In this document: positions 52,294 through 63,600 of the stretch, piece by piece | How positions within the stretch are numbered: position 1 is the stretch's first letter | Layout: every line of letters begins with the position of its first letter | NCBI GenBank assembly: GCA_039654915.1 | Contig: CM077593.1 | Coordinates: 38,906,501 to 38,970,500 of the forward strand | Source: Aquilaria yunnanensis | Taxonomy: Eukaryota > Streptophyta > Magnoliopsida > Malvales > Thymelaeaceae | Length of the DNA stretch: 64,000 bases | Reading direction: 5' to 3' | The notes under the pieces: model-generated | What the model was told of the DNA's origin: nothing | The model's input: only the letters and a program-made list of their open reading frames with translations | Databases searched by the model: none | Position numbers and translations under genes: made by a program

Positions 52294-52793
52294 ACTAGAC
52301 CAATTTTGGGGGACAACAATGATTGCCAGTCATGTTTTGTCTACCACTAGTGTACTATTCACTAGTTAATAGTTAAACTAATTAGTTGTTTGACTAGTTA
52401 CATGGCCGGTTATGCATGGGTCCTTATTACACATTGGTACTTGTGTTGTTTATTTGCTTGGCATTATGGGCCAAGGTGTGAATTCAATGACATATTAGAC
52501 ACAAGTTTTAAGGGCGGCATTATGATTATATAGACTTGAGGGCATCATTGCTTCATGCAAGAAAATGGAAGCCAAAGTTAGCCTTTTAGCTAACTAAAGC
52601 CATTTACCTTGACATTATTTCTTCACTTGACCGAAAGCTTATCTAGCTTATATTCTTGAGTTCTCTCAAACTTGGTCTCGGTTTCAAGATTCATTGAAGG
52701 AGTGTGGAGCTTGGGTGAAGGATTCAAGCTTGAGAGCTTGATTTCGGTGCTAGACTACTTGAATTTCAAGTTGTTCTTGAAGAATCAAGCAAA

Positions 52794-53663
52794 GGCCGAG
52801 AAGGATTCAACCTAAGGTTGAGGTAATCCTTGAGTTTTTCCTTGAATCCATGGTATTTCTTCCATGAACAAGGGTATTGATTGCTCAAGTGATGATTAAG
52901 CTAGGTGAATTGAGCAAATTATATGTTAATGTGGAAACTTAGTTTGGCCGAATGTGTTAAGTAAATAAATTTGGTGTTCTTCTTGCATTCCATGGAAATT
53001 AATCCATGACTAAGTATTGTTGTTGCCTATTTGTTCTTGTGTTAGGCAAGTTTGGGTGAAGAACGTCAAGTTGAGCAAGTTTAAGTTTGGCCGAAAAGTG
53101 CTTTGTGAGGTAAATCATGTTCTTCTTGTGTTTACATGGCCTTGATGCCATGATTATTGATAAATGATGAGTTAGTGAATGTATGTTGGTTTGAAATGAT
53201 GAAGAACATTGATGTGTGCAAATGGGCACTATGGCCGAGACCTTGGATTAATGTGTTGAGTGTCCTTTACTTGGTAACATGGAAATTGTGCCATGAGTAA
53301 GCCTTATTGATGATTTGGTGATTATATAATGGATTGAGTTGATGAGGAACATTGTTATGTAAGATGGGCAATTTTGGCCGAAAGCTTGGAATAGAGTGGA
53401 ATGGTGCATTTCACTTGGTTAATTGGAATTAAGGCCATAGATGATATTCATTGATGATTAGAATATCATGTGGTGTGTTGGAATGATGAGTAACACATAT
53501 ATATGGAATTGAGCTTTTTGGCCGAGAGCTTAAGTGTGTGTAACTTAGTGTTCTTCATATGAGACATGGTAGTTTAATCCATGATTGTGTGTTAATGATG
53601 CCTATGTGTTATTATGCTAGGCATTGAGGTTGAGGAACACTTGGATACTTGAAGCTTGGTTGT
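52794..53663. repeat. Diverged 143-144 bp tandem array in LTR-D
   Basis: The phrase ggccga starts each unit at 52794, 52946, 53089, 53233, 53376 and 53520; a decayed version (aaccaagagc) lies at about 53664. The steps are 152, 143, 144, 143, 144 and 144. Within units, catgg...ccatga and gatgaRgaacatt recur at fixed places although overall identity is low. Confidence 0.82.
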
Positions 53664-55304
53664 AACCAAGAGCTATTGAGGTAGGGTTCACTGGCACTTG
53701 ACTTTGCTTGGTAACGTACACCATGATTCAAGTGTCTAGAGTGGCTAAGTGACGGTTAAATGTGCCATATGACCTTAGTTACTTGATGGGCTTAATGGTT
53801 ATACTTGGTTGTTCTGTTGATTAGTTAATTAACTATGGTACATGTACTAGAAATGCAAGTAAATGTGGCCTATTTGCTTGGCATTTTGGGAGCTCGAAAT
53901 GGAAATGGTGTATTGGTAAGTTTGTGTGTAAGAAATGCACATGGGTACATGTATGGCTTATATGGCCGAGGGCAACATGGTGGAGGGTGTGTGTGTACTT
54001 GTGTGCTTTGGTGTTTCCTTGTGCATGCTAACCCCACGTATGAAATATTTGACTTATTTATCTGTTTTATATATGTATATGCCTGTTTTTCTTGTCTTGG
54101 TGTTTGTTTTGCAGGTTGAGCTAACTAATGGGAGGTTAAGCTTTGAGTGATTACTCAGCTTAACTAAATAGACTCAATATGAGTTGTATATGTTTTAAGT
54201 GAATCCTACTAAGTTATATGCTCATTGCCCATCCTTTATTTTTCAGGCAAGGACATTCGGCCTGAGTAGGGCTAAGCTGCTTGTGTGTGTGCTTAGTGTT
54301 TATATTTTGCTTGTTTTGCAAGGTATGTGCCAATGTGTGCTTGGCTTAGCATTTTGATTCATTTACAAGTCTTATTCCTTGATTGGCCGAGACTTATAGT
54401 TGAAGTTTGCAGGCAGTAGTTGGAGACTTGTCTAGGAGAGCTATGGATACCTGGACTATAGCTTTGATCATAGTGTTTTCCTTCATGACCATGAATCAAG
54501 CCATTGGGTTGGTGTTGCAATGTGTGCTCTTGTATGGCATACTTAAGGTCATGTTTGACCATTAGGAGTCTTGGCATCTAAACTTGGCATAAATACTTTT
54601 GGTTTCATGGCATGTGTAGCCATGTTATGGTTGCTAGGTAGACTACCCTTTTTGTGTTAATATGTGTAGTCTTTAACACCTAGACTTGTCATGCTTTACG
54701 GGTTTTGTATGCCAAGTTATGTATGGATTATGGATGGCATTATGCTGGCTTATGTTTGCTGGATATTATGGGCCAAGGTTTGGCACCTTTATGTGAATAG
54801 TATGGGCCTTGCTTCATGAAAATGTTGTGCATAATTATGTGTACCTTAATTGGCCATGAGCATCATCCACATTTTGTATATGGTTTTTCAAAATCTAAAC
54901 CAAATCTTGTGGGCTTCTTGATTGCCATATAGTTAGTACACTTGATGCGCACCATTTATGCACTTAAATTGCATTAAGTGTTGCCTTGCTTGTTGTGCAA
55001 GAAATCAATTGAATCCTTGCTTGTGGAGCAAGTTAAGGGTTTGGGCCTTGCCCTTGCTGCAAGTAACTTAATGAATCAACATAAAAGCCACCTGGGCCAC
55101 CTCCCAGGCTTTTCAACTTAAGAGAATAAGACTTAAAGTTAAGTTACCTAAATTTGCCGAATCTAAGAAACTGGAATTAACTCCAGTTAACAGGTTAAAC
55201 TCAAGTTGGGAGGTTTAATATGAATTGAAGTTTTGGGAGTTAAACTTAAGGTTTAAGAGTCAAACCTCTTTAGTGATGGGCCAGGGCCTGTGCGAGGTGT
55301 GACA
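53664..55304. other. LTR-D, remaining non-coding part
   Basis: AT-rich, with many tgg/ttg runs. Open frames reach at most about 94 codons (53835-54119) and show no known motif. Isolated ggccga phrases occur at about 53964 and 54383, outside the regular array. Confidence 0.6.
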
Positions 55305-55309
55305 CAAAC

Positions 55310-56292
55310 ACCTGAGACATAGGACCTCGGAAAGGACTCCGAAGTGAAGGAAGTCCTACACCTGAGGCGCACAACCATGGTAGCTCACCAAATTCCAACT
55401 TCGGGAGCCAGCGTAATGCCTCCTCTGGGAGGGCGATCGAACCAGCTTCAGGGAAGAAAGACCAACCACCCCCTGTCGGGGAAAGCCCCCCGAAGACGTA
55501 GACATCGAAGTTTTAGCCCGACTTCGACAAAGGGCCCATCACCTCAAAGTGAGACATCAACCAAAGGGACCTCGGTTGTACGGCAAGAGCCATCAAGGAG
55601 TCTCTGAAACTCCGCTCATATACGTCTCCGACACGCCACCCCCAGACACGCTCTAACACACCATCGCAGCATGCGTCCTGTCACACAGGGCTACACCTAT
55701 TGCAGCTCGTGGCCCGAGGAGCCTGTAGATGGCTAGGGGCCCCCACGCCCAAAAATACGAATACCATCCGTCCATACACGTGTCAGATTTTGAAGGGATC
55801 ACCTCCTCCCTTATAGACCAGGGAAATGGTCACAGGCAGGGGGTTCTCTGCCCGTAGGACCAAAAGGACAAGAGGACACTCTCCTCTCTCCGCCTGAATA
55901 CTCTCCCTTCAGCCTTCAGAAAGACACGCCAGGCAAGAGTCCCTTGTGCTTATTACTGAGTATCTATTTTTCTCGCAGCACTGACTTGGGTGTCAGATGT
56001 TCCCCCCCGGAAAACCACCCCCGGGGCCTCCTAACCCCTGCTTTCTGAGTGTTTCAGCCAGGTCTCCCTGAAGGATCTCCGCTCCGGGCTCTTTCCCGTC
56101 CCGGGAGTCTTTCCCATCCTCACTGACCACGGTACCAGGAAGCTGCCGGCCACCACCTAAGGTGACCCTCTCAGGGTACCTTCTTGCACCTCCAGGACCC
56201 CCTGCTGCCCACACCGCTACACACAGTGGAGATGCTGGCTCCGCCTAACCGGACCGCATCAGATGCTGGCTTCGCACCTCCGGACTGCATCA
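55310..56292 (+). repeat. Gypsy-C 3' LTR, second piece, with extra 135 bp
   Basis: Continues the LTR from the 40809 break and ends ..GGACTGCATCA before the aagcc duplication. G-box acacgtgt 55776-55783 is intact here. The hairpin base is mutated (gtcagatg for gtcggagg, near 55993). A block at 56084-56218 is absent from the 5' LTR and is flanked by ccgct (56079-56083, 56214-56218). Confidence 0.92.
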
Positions 56293-56297
56293 AAGCC

Positions 56298-56900
56298 ATC
56301 TTTTATTGTCCTATTGGATACCTCGACTTGCCCATTATTTTGAGGATGGGCTACCAGAGCGAAATGTAGTTTTATGCCAACGTTAGCCACGAATTCTCGT
56401 AACCCTCTGTCAGTAAACTGGGTACCATTGTCGGCCACTATTACCCTTGGTATGCCAAATCAGCATATGATGTTCTTCCAAACAAACTTTTGGGTATCCT
56501 TCACCGAGATTGATGCCAAAGGCTCCGCTTCGATCCACTTAAAGAAGTAGTCCATTGTAACTATGCAGAATTTCACCCCACCGGGGGCGCTTGGGAGAGG
56601 TCCGATGAGGTCAAAACCCTAGACGGTGAAGGGGCAAGGGTAATTTGCTAGAGTTATTTTCTTCGAGGGTAGCTTCTGGATGTTGCCGTGACTTTGGCAA
56701 TTGTCACATTTTTTGACAAATTGCCTTGCATCCTTTCTTAGGGTAGGCCAAAAGTAACCTTGACGAAGTAGTACTCCGGCGAAGGCGTCTGTTCCTATGT
56801 GGGAACCACAGGCCCCTTCATGTACTTCTTCGAGGACTGTCCTGACATCCTTTTCACTTATGCACATCTGTAGGGCACTTGCATACCTTTGTCTGTATAC
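56298..56900 (-). pseudogene. Gypsy-B integrase, N-terminal and core part
   Basis: Continuation of the Gypsy-B integrase upstream (in coding sense) of the Gypsy-C insertion. The zinc finger is HEGACGSHIGTDAFAGV..KKCDNCQSH. The core has Asp in GFDLIGPLP (after TAG for Trp at about 56622), Asp in IVADNGTQF and Glu in QNNGQVEVSNRTI. The frame is read with one stop and one damaged codon (near 56460). The protein breaks at KDG and continues at 33934 on the other side of Gypsy-C. Confidence 0.88.
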
Positions 56901-58010
56901 TTCATCCCCGATGAGGAAATATCTCCCAGAGCATTTTCGTACTTTTGTGGCCTCGGTAGGGTCTTTGGGGAGTGCCGAAGTTGCCAGATATTTCTTGATG
57001 GGATCTTTGCCATCCTTCGCCCAAGGTTGCTATGCACATTAATTCTCTGCTGGGTTGCTTTAGCACCTCGGTTGTTTCCTTGGATTTGGCCAAGGTATCA
57101 GCTTGACCATTATGTCTCCGAGGCACGTTTTCTATTTGTACCGAGTCAAACTCTTTAATGAGCTTCTCGATGAGGTCATGATACTTTGCCAAGGTTGGAT
57201 CCTTTGCAGCATAATCTCCTTTCATTTGCCGAACTACTAGCTGTGAGTGGCTGTGGCCCATAAGGGTTTTTCTACCAACCTTTCTGGCCATTGTAGTCCT
57301 GCTATGAGGGCCTCATATTCGGCGATGTTATTGGTGACATCTAAACTGAATTTGATGGCTTTGGTGTCTTCCATACCTTCGGGCCCCCGAAAAACCACTC
57401 TAGTGCCTTGCTGCTTGGTGCCTGAGGCTCCATCTACAAAGAGTTTCCACTCTAGTTTAGTCCTTATTCAATCTTCCAAGGTAGCTTCAGCATCCTCAAT
57501 TTCTGGAATTTCGACGATGAAATCTGCCAATGCCTGGGCTTTTATTGCCCTTCTTGGCTCGTAAGTGATGTCATATCCTCCGAGCTCGATACACCATTTT
57601 GACAGCCTTCCCGAATGCTATACTTTTTTCATTATGTCACGTAGAGGCAGGTTGCTTCGGACAGTAATGGGGTGTCCTTGAAAGTAGGGCCATAGCCTTC
57701 TACCCACGACCACTAAGGCGTAAATGGCTTTCTGGAGCAATGGGTACCTGCCCTCAGCGCCATGCAGGGATTTGGTTACATAATATACTGGCCACCGCCT
57801 TCCACCTTTTTCCTTCACTAGGACTGAACTCACAACTTTTTCAGTGATGGCAAGGTAGAGGAGGAGAGGCTCTCCTTCCTGAGGTTGCCGAAGTGTCGGC
57901 AGTCGGGTTAGGTAGCTTTTAAGCTCATCCCAAGATTTCTGACATTCTTGGTTCCAAGGGTGTTCCTTGGTTCCGGAGTTACCTTCGCTCTTGCTTGCTT
58001 TAGTAAGCAC
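56901..58010 (-). pseudogene. Gypsy-B RNase H and archaeal-type RNase H
   Basis: Ty3-type RNase H: LLLYLAITEKVVSSVL, YYVTKSLHGAEGRYPLLQKAIYALV (58010-57618). The stop (tat act for His-Ser, near 57617) is followed by LSKWCIELGGYDITYEPRRAIKAQALADF. The second RNase H has LFVDGASGTK (about 57440), NNIAEYEAL and then, in the next frame from 57291, MARKVGRKTLMGHSHSQLVVRQMKGDYAAKD and ADTLAKS. The second catalytic Asp (SDSQ in A and E) is His here (SHSQ), which would abolish activity. It ends with a frameshift into the integrase linker. Confidence 0.87.
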
Positions 58011-58937
58011 CTTGAAGAATGGTCAACATCGGTCGCCGTACCTGGAAATGAATCTACTAAGGGAAGTGATTCTTCTAGTAAGCCTTTGTATATCTCTAAT
58101 GGTTGTGGGTGTTCGGAATCCTAACAAGGCTTTGACCTTTTCAGGGTTGGCGTCTATTCCCCTTTCTGACAGCATGAACCCGAGGAACTTACCTGCGCTC
58201 ACTCCAAAGACGCACTTCTCGAGATTAAGGCGAATGCCGAACTCCCGAAATTGTTGGAAGGTTTCATCTAAGTCCAAGATATGATTACTAGGCATTTTGC
58301 TCTTAACTATCATATCGTCGACAAACACTTCCATGTTCCTCCTGATCTGGTAGTCGAATACTTTATTCATCAACCTCTGATAGGTAGCCCCTGCATTTTT
58401 AAGGCTGAAGGGCATTCTGACGTAACAGTAGGTACCAACTTCAGTGATGAAGGCGGTTTTTTCTTCATCTTCAAGGTTCATTTGGATTTGATGATACCCA
58501 CTGAAGGCATCAAGGAAACTGAGAAGACCATATTCGGCGGTTGAATCCACCAATTGGTATATGGCTAGCAAAAGGTAGGAGTCGTTTGGACAGGCATCAT
58601 TCAGGTTCCGAAAATATATGCACATTCAGAGCTTTTCACTCCATTCTTTTATGGTGATAACCACATTGCTAAGCCATTCGGGGTATTTAATTTCTCTTAT
58701 TACCCCTGCCTCAATTAGGCGCTTAACCTCAGCTTTAACGAAGGTGTTCTTATGAGCCGATAGGTTCCATTTTTTCTGCCGAACCAGCCTTGCGTCGGGG
58801 CGTACTTTAAGGCTATGGTGGATTATGCTGAGGTCAACCCCAGGCATGTCTTTCGGAGAGTAGGTGAATAGATCTTTGTTCATTAACAAGAAAGATACAA
58901 GCCTATCTTTGTCACCCTTGGCGAATCTTTTCCCCAC
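58011..58937 (-). pseudogene. Gypsy-B reverse transcriptase
   Basis: From 58937: LFTYSPKDMPGVD, EVKRLIEAGVIREIKYPEWLSNVV. A frame change near 58626 interrupts the KLRMCI region (MCIYFRNLNDACP; Asp of IDFR is Tyr). Then GLLSFLDAFSGYHQI, MPFSLKNAGATYQ (Gly of MPFGL is Ser) and a catalytic box VFVDDMIVKS in place of YVDDMIVKS, which keeps the two Asp. The thumb continues LSERGIDANPEKVKALLGFRTP. Point changes at conserved sites add to the frame break. Confidence 0.9.
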
Positions 58938-59507
58938 CTAGGTGTTCCGGCCGGGGGCCAGCTTTATACCTTCTGTTTCTACTTTTTCCAACTCTTCTAT
59001 TCCCTTCCCTGCTTTCTCTTCGCCTATCGTGACTGCTCTTTCAGTAGCCAAAGTCTGTACTTTGACCATTGCCGGGCTTTGTCTAGCCTTGGTGAAGACC
59101 CTCCTGACTTTGGCTTGGTCAATGAAGATCTCTACATCTCCTTCTCTAGTTGCGAAGGTGACTGTTAAGTACTTTACATCCGGGCGGATATGGAGATTGC
59201 CTTCCGAGGATGGCATTGTATGATGAGGGAACATCAATGATAATGAATCTTGTCATAACAGAGGCGAACAGTTCCTCCCGACTCTGAGGCGAGGACCCTT
59301 TCAACATTAGGGGCAGATTGATGAATCCAACGACTGAGAGCTCGGATGGCCCAACCCCAAAGGTGAGGGATTTGACTGTGTTGAGGTCACCTTTTGAGTT
59401 GCCTATTTAGGCAGTAGGTGCGGGAAGATGGCGTCAGTGTTGGAGCCGTCATCCAAGAGTACTCTTTTGACATCCCAACTCCCTATCCTTGCCGTGACAA
59501 GGAGTGG
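58938..59507 (-). pseudogene. Gypsy-B protease region
   Basis: Readable from the solo LTR edge: a SWDVKRVLLDDGSNTDAIFPHLLP motif (about 59500-59420) keeps the D-G-S centre. After stops and gaps it continues to NLHIRPDVKYLTVTFATREGD and DQAKVRRVFTKARQSP (59237-58938). A part of the YNAILGRQTQG region is missing near 59210. The stop between this frame and RT (about 58938) replaces an Arg. Confidence 0.82.
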
Positions 59508-59512
59508 GTCAT

Positions 59513-60376
59513 TGATGCCCAGCAGCATCTTCGTCATGTGACATTGTGACTTCGGGAGGGGCTTCCTGAGAGGGAGAACATCTGGTGCAAAGGTTTCCCA
59601 GAGGAGCGTGCCTGAAATGGTAAGAGAAGAGGGTTAGGAGGTCCCCGGAGTGTTTCTCCGGGGAGGAGCCTCCGACGCCCAAGTCAGTGTCCTGAGAGGA
59701 GATAGGGAAGGAACACTAGGAGGTTAGATGGCCTTGCCTGTGTGTGTGCTTTTTTAGGGAGAGAGGGTCCGATCCTTTGCCAAGTCCTGTTTCCTGGTAT
59801 TTATAGAGGTGCCCAGCCCGTTCAGATCGTAACACGTGTTCGGTTGGATGAGATCCGTATTTCCAGGCATAGGGGGCAGGTAGCCGTTTTGTAGGCTCCT
59901 CGGGTCTGAGACCGAGACAGGTTGTGACAAGACTTGGACGGCATCGGTGCGCCAGACCGCCGTTCCAGGCGGCGTTTAGCGCCTGTGGGCGACATGTCAG
60001 AGGCTTCTTAAATGCTCCTGCCGCATTCCCGAGGTCCTCTTGGCAAGGTCATCCTTTGGTACGGATGTCCTTCTTTGGGAGACGTACCCGCAGTTTGGGG
60101 AGTTCCCTGGTTCGGGGGTACCGCCTTCGGGGGGATTCTTCTCCTACTTGGGATAGCTGGACCTTAACCTCCGAAGGCGATCCGTTTGGTCCCTCGAGGG
60201 AGCCGGTAACGTCCTTGAAGTCCCTGGCGTATTAGCCGAAGACCCGAGTTTGAGGCATTTTGACTTTGCTCCTTCCGAGGTCAATGACAGTGCCTCTTTC
60301 GGCTGACATCAGGCTCTCCGGCTATATTTTTGGCAGGAGGTGTGTACTGAGAAGGATGGTAGCCCTTCGGCTATCA
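59513..60376 (-). mobile_element. Solo Tat LTR in Gypsy-B protease, gtcat duplication
   Basis: 864 bp, TGATGCCC..GGCTATCA on the plus strand, in minus orientation judging by the U3 palindrome at its right end. Perfect gtcat flanks are at 59508-59512 and 60377-60381. Protease sequence continues on both sides. It has G-box 59832-59839, TATA 59798-59805 (34 nt offset) and hairpin 59637-59673. It is related to, but not the same as, the LTRs of A, B, C and E. Confidence 0.94.
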
Positions 60377-60381
60377 GTCAT

Positions 60382-60957
60382 CATGGGGGAACTTTACTGT
60401 AGATCCGTCCCTGCGAACGAGCCTGTTTGGCGAGTTCCCATACTCCATTAAAGAGATTTCTCTTATCTTTCTTTTCCTATCAGCTGAGGGTATCCCTATA
60501 CTGATGGTTTGGATGACCCCTGTTGATGGTGGCGGATTCTTTCAAGGACTTTGGTCTTGACGTCTATCGGAATCATAGTCCTCGTCGTCTGCCCTTCTTT
60601 GCTCTTCCTTTCTTCCTTTCGATGAAGGTATCCGTAGGTACCGGTGAACTTGTCCCTGCTTTATCAGAGACTCAATGTACATCCTTAGCTGGAAACAGTC
60701 TTCAGTGTCATGGCCATGATCTCGGTGGAATTGGCAGAACTTCTTCATGTTCTTCTTGTTTTCTGAAGTCATGGCCTTTGGCCTTGGAACTGTAGTCCAT
60801 TGCCTTTCTAAGGCCATGAGAATGCTGGCCCTCGTGGCGTTTAGGGGAGTGAACGTCATTGGCCTTTTACCCCTTTGTTTTCGGGGCCTTCTTCCAACCT
60901 CATTCTGGTGACGAGGCTGGTGGCTTAGTCCTTCGGGCTGAGGGTGTTCCACCTTAG
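60382..60957 (-). pseudogene. Gypsy-B gag end and protease start
   Basis: From 60957 leftwards (minus): KRPMTFTPLNATRASILMALER, the Cys/His cluster [51 protein letters not shown], a stop, then IREISLMEYG and RRDGSTVKFPHDD up to the solo LTR. It matches the MRGRKPQSFTPLS..FPHDDPLL stretch of Gypsy-A. It marks the gag-protease boundary of Gypsy-B between two solo LTR insertions. Confidence 0.88.
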
Positions 60958-62375
60958 TGTTAGTGTTGTGCCCAAAAAAAGCCAATCATGAGATGATTGT
61001 ATTTTTGCACTTTGAGTCATGATATTTTATTGAGGCATTAATGCAGCAATTATGTTTGTTGTTTTGTTTCTGCGTAATGTAATAAACATAATTGTAACCC
61101 TAGAATAATGATATTCTTAAACGTCCTTAGTCTAGTATTATTGTGGAGTGGGTTGCAATAATACATAATGACTAGCATATGTGGAGACTAATATGAGATA
61201 TGTAGTCTACATATGTGTACAAGTTGGAGAACTTGTGTACTGGACCGACCCACCATGAGAACACTTCATGGATCGTTATATGAGTGTCATAAGTGATTCT
61301 CATAGTGATCATGGTATATGTAGTCCTTCGACCTAAGATCATCAAGGTTCCCTACATGTGAGTCACATACTTTGATACTTTCCTTTGTTGCTCGTAACTG
61401 AGTGAACTTGAAGGAGGTCATTGGGTATGTCACATATCATGCGGAGGGATTTGTATGATCAAGATGGGATTTGTCCCTCCTATGTAACGGGAGTGATATC
61501 TTTGGGCCCCTTGATAGAGTGAGACTTAGAAAATGCATGGCCATGCTCCGATGAGTTGATATATGATATCAATGTCATCAGTTTAAGTTAGTCTACTCGG
61601 TAATCAAGAAACCAAAGATTGGGCTATACGAGAGTGACACATTCCATGTCTTGTGCTTAGTCTTGATATCTTGGACAAAGGGACAATGGCATATATCGGT
61701 GATGATCATAAAGGTTTAGTCGATTCACTGACAATCTTGTCACTTGGGTAGCAATGATGTGTTGCTAGACACCGCTCATTGCTTATGATCATAAATGTGA
61801 TTTATGATCATTGCCAACATGGCAAGAGCCTATTGGGTTGCACACATAGAGCTATTTGGATCATTAGAGTGCATGGGCTAATTATTTGGGTTATGGTTTC
61901 ACTTTAATTTCGTATTAATAATGGGCCAAGGAGTTGAGCCATTATTAAGCCCGAAATTAAATCCTAATTGGATTAGGGCTTTGAAACCCATTAGGCCTGG
62001 AAGTTGAGTCTCACTATAAATACAACTTTTAAGTGAGAAATTCGTAGGTCTCCTTGCCCTAGCCTCCCAAAAGGACAGCCTCACTTTTCTCTTGCAATTC
62101 CTTGGAGGACGCAAGCTAGCACTGCGAGTGCAAGAGAAACGCATCTGCCGGGACGCGGTGGAAGCGTGGTGATCCCGAGAGGCTCGTGTGGATACCATAG
62201 ATAGCCTGAACACGTCAACTGTTCAGGTTTTGTGATTCGACTCTACAGTTGAGTGAGAGATCTCAACCGAAAATTAGGTATGAAATTTTTGAACACTTGG
62301 TTTACCCCGTTTCACTTGGATCCTGGAGGGTTTCGGTTAAATTCCGCTGTGCTGTTTGGCTCCCGAAACCCAACA
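60958..62375 (+). mobile_element. Solo Copia LTR in Gypsy-B gag, cttag duplication
   Basis: 1418 bp from TGTTAGTGTTGTGCCC to CGAAACCCAACA, in the plus orientation. Perfect cttag flanks are at 60953-60957 and 62376-62380. Gypsy-B gag continues on both sides. It is the cleanest copy of this LTR family in the window and defines its ends. Confidence 0.96.
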
Positions 62376-62380
62376 CTTAG

Positions 62381-63600
62381 GCCATCCCATTCTGAGTTCT
62401 TCGGCCGTCATATGTTGTTCGGCCCTTCTATAGAACTCCCCGATAGTGTCTGGGGGGTCCTTGGAGAACTCATAAAAGAGTTGGGAGTCTCTCCGAAGTC
62501 CTCTTATCATTGCGAGGATGCGAATCTCGGGCTGAAAGTTAGGCACACTCAGTGCTTCTCAGTGGAACCTTTCGACATAGTCGCGAATGGTTTCCCCACT
62601 TCGCTGTGCTATGTCAAACATTTGTACTGGCATCTTGGCTGTTGGCCTGCTACCAATGAACTGTTGGGTGAAGGCAGTGGACAGCTCGTGGAAACTCAGC
62701 AAGGTCCCATGGGCCAAGGAGTTTTACCATGCCGTTGCTGGACCGGAGAGGGTCACCTCAAAACATTTGCAGAGGGTGGCATCATCTGCGCCGTGGAGCA
62801 CCATTCTTCGCTTGCACTTTGTCAGGTGTGCTTGGGGGTCACTATGCCCATCGTAGGTTTCCAAACGTGGCACCCTAAAGTCACTGGGCATGGGTGCCTC
62901 CACCACTTCCCGTATGAAGGTTGACTTTTCTCCGGTATAAGTGTCGGACAATCTCGACCAAACCGGCTTTCGGGAGATCTGCCTCTTGACCTTTTCCAGT
63001 CTTCCAAGGATCTTCTCCATGAGGGTACTTGTATTAGCTTCCCCTTGCTGCCTGGTGGTCGCCGGCAATGGCGAACTTCTTCTTCTTCTTGGAGAATAAC
63101 TTCGGTGGATAGGAGATTGGGACCTTCGGTACGGGGATGGACTCTGTCGACAGGAGGTCCTAATTTCTTTTCGGGCCCTTTCTCTGGTGGGTCGTACCCT
63201 AGGGACCATGTCCTCCATAGAAGATGCATCAAGAGAGTCCTTACTCTTGGAACTCTGGTGGGTGGACCTCAAGCTTCTCCCCCGGGGCGCTGCCGAGGGG
63301 GAGGCCCTCCGGAGCGGTGGAGGCTGGGGCCACCTCTGGTTGAGCTGTTGAGTCATTTTCAGCGACGATGGAGCGCTAGAAGTCTTGCAAGAAGCCGATC
63401 GTCACTGTTAGAAGGCAGTCGTCTTCTGGCACAGAAGTTTCTACAGTGGGCTGCTGGGTCGCCGGCTGAGCCTTCGATGCAGAGGTGGACTTCGGGAGCC
63501 CCTTGTCTTTTGAACGCTGAGTCTCTACGACGTCGACCTGGGAAAGGGTTCCCGTAGACTGCGCCAAATGATGCCCTTCGACATCATCGTTGTGCAACAT
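62381..63600 (-). pseudogene. Gypsy-B gag, with its start inside the LTR
   Basis: The ATG at 63598-63600 is 32 nt inside the 5' LTR; the frame reads GHHLAQSTG through the primer site, then VETQRSKDKGLPKS and TVTIGFLQDF, followed by a stop (TAG near 63376). From 63356: MTQQLNQRWPQP, basic segments RSQSPIHRSYSPRRRR, LGRLEKVKRQ, the capsid core DPQAHLTK, CKCFEVTLSGPATAW, then a stop near 62724. Capsid continues as FHELSTAFTQQFIGSRP, QRSGETIRDYVERF, FQPEIRILAMIRGLRRDSQLFYEF and EFYRRAEQHMTAEELRMGW, where the solo Copia LTR cuts it. No aORF insert is present. Confidence 0.9.
63549..63566 (-). other. Gypsy-B primer-binding site
   Basis: Minus strand TGGCGCAGTCTACGGGAA, two bases from the LTR. It differs at three positions from that of Gypsy-A; the tRNA is not certain. 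Confidence 0.8.

Larger units (their letters stand above)
40810..55304. mobile_element. LTR-D: 3.3 kb TG..CA unit, probable long solo LTR
   Basis: Flanked by perfect caaac duplications (40805-40809, 55305-55309). Its own sequence is 40810-41098 plus 52299-55304, about 3,295 bp; the rest is Gypsy-E. It starts TGTTAGGCACCTCCC and ends GCGAGGTGTGACA. No coding domain and no internal pair of long direct repeats are visible. Phrases such as gggtcaaattgcac and ccaaattgtac, and the GTGTGACA end, resemble long LTRs of Tekay/Del-type chromoviruses. A solo LTR is the simplest reading; a non-coding LARD-like element is the alternative. The strand is not determined. Confidence 0.8.
33940..56292 (+). mobile_element. 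Gypsy-C: deleted Tat element with nested insertions
   Basis: Flanked by perfect aagcc duplications. The 5' LTR is 33940-34845; the 3' LTR is split (40750-40809 and 55310-56292). Without LTR-D and Gypsy-E inside it, the element is about 7.85 kb. The orientation is plus: primer site at 34848, integrase remnant on plus, antisense gene on minus. Protease and RT are missing: the sequence passes from gag-like DNA to RNase H-like DNA near 35470-35570. It must have been copied by other elements or suffered its deletion after insertion. Confidence 0.93.

Noticed and set aside
53835..54119. Small 94-codon open frame in LTR-D with hydrophobic stretches
   Set aside because: Low-complexity Tyr/Cys/Gly-rich translation of AT/GT-rich LTR sequence, no motif, overlapping another frame of similar length.
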